A DNA stretch of 64,000 nt from an uncultured Roseobacter sp. (GTDB lineage: Bacteria; Pseudomonadota; Alphaproteobacteria; Rhodobacterales; Rhodobacteraceae), in contig NZ_CANKYM010000006.1 of assembly GCF_947488185.1 (NCBI RefSeq), positions 59,276 through 123,275 on the forward strand. The letters are read 5' to 3'. Positions 61,268-64,000 of this stretch are shown piece by piece (positions within the stretch are counted from its first letter, which is position 1; each line of letters starts with the position of its first letter). The notes beneath the pieces were generated by a model, which worked only from the letters and a program-made list of their open reading frames with translations, was not told the origin of the DNA and searched no databases. The position numbers and the translations under genes were made by a program.

Positions 61268-61900
61268 ATGTCCCATGATGATTTCGAGATCGAGCCCGTG
61301 GAAGGGCTGCCCGAGGAGCCGCCCAGAGGAGAGCAAATCCTCTGGCAGGGCCGCCCCGACTGGTGGCGGCTCAGCATCGAGGCGCTCAGCCTGAAATGGG
61401 TGGCGGGCTACTTTGCCCTGCTTGCGATCTGGCGATTTCTCTCCAGTGTCGACCTGATGCCGCTGGGCCGGGCGATCGGATCGGCGGTGCCTTTTATCCT
61501 GCTGGGTCTGGTGGTCTGCGGGCTGCTGATGCTGGTGGCCTATGTGCAGGCGCGGGCCACCGTTTACACGGTGACCGACGCCCGCGTGGTGATGCGGATC
61601 GGGGCCGCGCTCACCATCACGCTGAACCTGCCCTACACGCAGGTGGGCAACGCCATGCTGGATCTGCGCAAGGGCGGCACCGGCACCATTGCGCTGGAGA
61701 CCATCGGCGATACCCGGCTGAGCTATCTGGTCTGCTGGCCGCATGTCCGCCCCTGGCACATCAAACATACGCAACCTGCGCTGCGCTGCATCCCCGAGGC
61801 GGAAAAGGTCGCCCGATTGCTGGCCGAGGCCGCAGAGGCGCGCGTATCTGTACCGCAGGTGAGCCGCGCCCTGACCCGCACGGCCGTTGCGGCGGAGTAG
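61268..61900 (+). CDS. puhB: Photosynthetic complex assembly protein PuhB
   Basis: 210 residues from ATG 61268 (GGAGA upstream); an ATG five codons earlier is in frame. A soluble N-terminus (EQILWQGRPDWWRLS), hydrophobic helices near residues 50-95, and a PH-like domain (VYTVTDARVVMRIGAALTITLN). PuhB assists reaction-centre assembly in R. capsulatus. It lies 61 bp after puhA and 6 bp before puhC. Confidence 0.93.
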   Translation: MSHDDFEIEPVEGLPEEPPRGEQILWQGRPDWWRLSIEALSLKWVAGYFALLAIWRFLSSVDLMPLGRAIGSAVPFILLGLVVCGLLMLVAYVQARATVYTVTDARVVMRIGAALTITLNLPYTQVGNAMLDLRKGGTGTIALETIGDTRLSYLVCWPHVRPWHIKHTQPALRCIPEAEKVARLLAEAAEARVSVPQVSRALTRTAVAAE

Positions 61901-61906
61901 ACGGAT

Positions 61907-62374
61907 ATGAGCACCCACACTCACCCCCGCATCCATGCCAAGCCCGAAGAACTGGTGCCCCGCATCCTTGTGCGCATCATGTTCGGGCTTGTTGCCTGCG
62001 TGCTGGTGATCGTGAGCCTCGCCACACTCACCGGACGCCCGGTGCAGAACACGCCCCCCGTCGCCCCGATCATCGCGGAGCGCGCGATCATCCTGACCGG
62101 TGATGCCTCGGGCGCTGCGCGGGTCTTTGATACCAACGGCACGCTGATCGCCGATTTCCCGTCTGACAAGGGCGGATTTGTCGCCGGTGTCGAGCGGGTT
62201 CTGGCCCGCAACCGTGGTCTGCAGGGCATCGACCCCGCCACCCCCGTCCTTTTGCAACTGCGCGCAGGCAACCGCCTGTCGCTGTTCGATCCCGCCACCG
62301 GATGGTCCGCCGAGCTCATGGGCTTTGGCGCATCCAACTCCCGCATCTTCGCCAGATTGCTGGACCAACCCTGA
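61907..62374 (+). CDS. puhC: Photosynthetic complex assembly protein PuhC
   Basis: 155 residues: a short cytoplasmic tail, one helix (ILVRIMFGLVACVLVIVSLA) and a periplasmic domain (IILTGDASGAARVFDTNG). PuhC affects how the reaction centre-LH1 core is organised in Rhodobacter. Its position after puhB and before the small unknown gene and acsF matches other purple bacteria. Confidence 0.92.
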   Translation: MSTHTHPRIHAKPEELVPRILVRIMFGLVACVLVIVSLATLTGRPVQNTPPVAPIIAERAIILTGDASGAARVFDTNGTLIADFPSDKGGFVAGVERVLARNRGLQGIDPATPVLLQLRAGNRLSLFDPATGWSAELMGFGASNSRIFARLLDQP

Positions 62375-62394
62375 ACCTTAGGAGGAAGCCACCT

Positions 62395-62691
62395 ATGGGA
62401 CTACTGACGAAAGACTTTGAACGTGCCCCCTGCACGGTCGAAATCAGCCACAAGTTCGAGAGCCTGCATGCGCATGTGCGGTTCGACAACGGCGCCGTGA
62501 TCTACCCCGGCGACGAAGTGAAAGTGCACGGCGACGAGATCATGGCCCCTTTCGGTGAGATCGTCACCGAGAAGCGTGAGGCCACGATCATCCGCGCCAG
62601 CAAGCTCGAACAGCTCTGGACCCGCCTCACGGGCGATTTCGAGGTCATGGAGCTGTGTGAATTTTCCTTCTCCGAGGAGGTCACGCTATGA
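62395..62691 (+). CDS. Small conserved photosynthesis-cluster protein of unknown function, 98 aa
   Basis: ATG 62395 has a strong AGGAGGA site. The sequence is soluble (TVEISHKFESLHAHVRFDNGAV, then VKVHGDEIMAPFGEIVTEKREATIIRASKLEQLW) with no membrane helix or known motif. Comparable small genes sit between puhC and acsF in other Rhodobacterales. It overlaps acsF by 4 bp, so a role with the cyclase or in the same complex is plausible but not shown. Confidence 0.85.
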   Translation: MGLLTKDFERAPCTVEISHKFESLHAHVRFDNGAVIYPGDEVKVHGDEIMAPFGEIVTEKREATIIRASKLEQLWTRLTGDFEVMELCEFSFSEEVTL

Positions 62692-63833
62692 ACGTCCAGA
62701 CCCCCCGTGCCTCTGATGCGCCGAAGACGGCGAAGCACACAGCAGATGCCACCACGGTCGAAGAAGGCCTCGCCATTCAGGAGGAACAGGCGAAGTTCGA
62801 CAGCAAGGCCGCGACCGAGGTCGCCATGCAGAACACCCTGCTGACGCCACGGTTCTACACCACCGATTTCGATGAGCTGGATGCGATAGATGTGTCGTCC
62901 GTGCGTGAGGATTGGGACAAGCTGATCGACCAGATGGTCTCAGACCCCAACAAGGGCCATTTCCGCAAGAATGAAGACTGGGACCATGTGGATTGGGATG
63001 GAATGGAACCGGGCCTGAAAAAGGAGTTCATCGACTTCCTGATCTCCTCCTGCACGGCTGAGTTTTCGGGCTGTGTGCTCTACAAGGAAATGAAGCGGCG
63101 CGGCGCCAACAAGGACATCACAAAGCTGTTTCAACTGATGGCGCGGGATGAGGCGCGGCATGCCGGTTTCATCAACGACGCGCTGCGCGAGGCGGGTGTG
63201 GCGGTGAACCTTGGGTTCCTGACGCAGAAGAAGAAATACACCTACTTCAGACCAAAGTTCATCTACTACGCGACCTACCTGTCTGAGAAGATCGGCTATG
63301 CGCGGTACATCACCATCTTCCGGCATCTGGAGAAGCATCCGGAACATCGGTTCCACCCGATCTTCAAGTGGTTCCACGAGTGGTGCAATGATGAGTTCAG
63401 CCATGGTGAGGCCTTTGCCCTGCTGATGAAGACCGATCCCAAGCTGACAAGCGGGTTCAACGTCTACTGGATCAAGTTTTTCCTGACCGCGGTCTATGCC
63501 ACGATGTATGTGCGTGATCACCAGCGCCCAGCTTTCCATGAGGCTCTGGGCGTTGATCCGGACTGGTATGCGCATGAGGTCTTCACCAAGACCTCGAAGC
63601 TCAGCGAGCAGATCTTTCCGATCACACTGGATATCGAGCATCCACGCTGGCAGCCGACGCTGGAGAAGCTGCAGAAGGCCAATGCGGACCTGGCCAGGGC
63701 GACGCAAGAAGGTCGGTTCTTTGCCAAAATCGGAGCCCAGGCGCGGGCGGCGGCTGCCTTCGTGTCGCTGATCACGATCCCGGCGAACAAACATCAGGTG
63801 CCAACCTCGACCCGGCTGGAGCCGGCGTATTGA
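62688..63833 (+). CDS. acsF: Aerobic Mg-protoporphyrin IX monomethyl ester cyclase
   Basis: 381 residues. Diiron motifs EFSGCVLYKEMKRR, MARDEARHAGF (E-x-x-H) and NDEFSHGEAF are intact. AcsF uses O2 to form ring E of the macrocycle, giving protochlorophyllide. Its presence, together with no oxygen-independent bchE in the window, suits an aerobic phototroph. It follows the small 98-aa gene; three hairpins lie between it and puhE. Confidence 0.96.
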   Translation: MNVQTPRASDAPKTAKHTADATTVEEGLAIQEEQAKFDSKAATEVAMQNTLLTPRFYTTDFDELDAIDVSSVREDWDKLIDQMVSDPNKGHFRKNEDWDHVDWDGMEPGLKKEFIDFLISSCTAEFSGCVLYKEMKRRGANKDITKLFQLMARDEARHAGFINDALREAGVAVNLGFLTQKKKYTYFRPKFIYYATYLSEKIGYARYITIFRHLEKHPEHRFHPIFKWFHEWCNDEFSHGEAFALLMKTDPKLTSGFNVYWIKFFLTAVYATMYVRDHQRPAFHEALGVDPDWYAHEVFTKTSKLSEQIFPITLDIEHPRWQPTLEKLQKANADLARATQEGRFFAKIGAQARAAAAFVSLITIPANKHQVPTSTRLEPAY

Positions 63834-63838
63834 AACAG

Positions 63839-63926
63839 GCGCACATCATAGATGTTTGCGCTTCAGGCAGGCGCGGGCGCTTGGGCCATACGAGGCCCTG
63901 CGCGCCCGGTCTCCCTTGCGGGAGAC
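63839..63926 (+). promoter_or_regulatory. Three stacked hairpins between acsF and puhE, the last covering the puhE ribosome-binding site
   Basis: Hairpin 1 (63839-63861) is weak and bulged. Hairpin 2 pairs GGGCGC (63875-63880) and GGGCC (63883-63887) with GGCCC (63894-63898) and GCGCCC (63902-63907). Hairpin 3 pairs GTCTCCC (63909-63915) with GGGAGAC (63920-63926) round the loop TTGC. The GGGAG of hairpin 3 is the puhE ribosome-binding site. There are no T-runs, so mRNA processing or translation control fits better than termination. Confidence 0.6.
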
Positions 63927-63933
63927 GTGACCC

Positions 63934-64000
63934 GTGAGCCTCTGGACGCCTGCCCTTTTTGCGCTGTTTTTGTGGTGGTTTTCCACCGGTGCGATCCTTT
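63934..64000 (+). CDS. puhE: PuhE-like membrane protein, N-terminal fragment (cut by window edge)
   Basis: GTG 63934 with GGGAG nine bases upstream opens a frame to the window end. It reads VSLWTPALFALFLWWFST and on to GAIL, matching the start of PuhE (orf292 family) proteins that follow acsF in Rhodobacter. PuhE modulates bacteriochlorophyll production in R. capsulatus. Only 22 residues are visible, so the call depends on this short match plus position. Confidence 0.75.
   Translation, partial: MSLWTPALFALFLWWFSTGAIL

Noticed and set aside
1..64000. Scan for tRNA, rRNA, CRISPR arrays, insertion sequences and phage genes
   Set aside because: No repeated spacer-repeat pattern, no transposase or integrase frame and no cloverleaf-like stretch was recognised in the gene-free gaps. 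This was by eye, so a weak case could be missed.

Overview
The window reads as chromosomal DNA of a marine aerobic anoxygenic phototroph in the Rhodobacterales (Roseobacter-type Alphaproteobacteria). This rests on a photosynthesis gene cluster in the usual superoperon order (ppaA-ppsR-bchG-orf428-bchP-idi, divergent from bchF-N-B-H-L-M-lhaA-puhA-B-C-acsF-puhE), the oxygen-dependent cyclase acsF, high GC with G/C-ending codons, and many 4-bp ATGA start/stop overlaps. The species cannot be named from this sequence. No tRNA, rRNA, CRISPR array, transposase or phage gene was recognised.

Layout. (1) 1-13544, plus strand: a co-directional cluster starting with the end of an Orn/Lys/Arg-type PLP decarboxylase, then an ATP-grasp ligase, a C45-type Ntn hydrolase, two paralogous peptide-type solute-binding proteins, two permeases, a cupin, two ABC ATPases, a CoA-transferase/racemase-like protein and an FAD monooxygenase. 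A convergent metallo-beta-lactamase-fold hydrolase follows (13558-14310). I cannot assign this set to a known pathway; it is the best candidate for an undescribed system. (2) 14381-18283, minus: a PqiA/PqiB/PqiC-like envelope lipid-transport operon with PqiA split in two. (3) 18349-22624: a gluconate/idonate module (gnd, SMP-30 lactonase, idnD; divergent idnO-like SDR) with a perfect LacI-type operator. (4) 22821-32854: amino-sugar catabolism. murQ, a sugar ABC transporter and an oxidoreductase face a kinase, a GntR regulator, a SIS-domain deaminase and nagA. (5) 33017-43589: a mixed region with a GGDEF/EAL protein, a glutathione transferase, a B12-dependent ribonucleotide reductase, a LytTR regulator divergent from a secreted Ntn amidase, an MscS channel and a membrane cytochrome-b-like/2Fe-2S protein. 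(6) 43822-64000: the photosynthesis gene cluster, continuing past the right edge (puhE is cut).

How the parts work together. In region 4 the expected route is MurNAc or GlcNAc -> 6-phosphate (kinase) -> GlcNAc-6-P (MurQ) -> GlcN-6-P (NagA) -> Fru-6-P plus ammonia (SIS deaminase), under the GntR protein, whose likely operators are two inverted 20-mers in the divergent promoter. In region 6 AcsF, BchM, BchH, BchNBL, BchF, BchG and BchP make bacteriochlorophyll a, Idi feeds its isoprenoid tail, PuhA/B/C/E and LhaA build the reaction centre and LH1, and PpsR/PpaA control the cluster through TGT-N12-ACA sites in the ppaA-bchF gap and just upstream of bchG.

Non-coding structure of interest: strong hairpins after two transporter binding-protein genes, a repeat shared by the bchN-bchB and bchH-bchL junctions with a related-looking tract inside the bchB reading frame, and stacked hairpins between acsF and puhE, the last of which buries the puhE ribosome-binding site.
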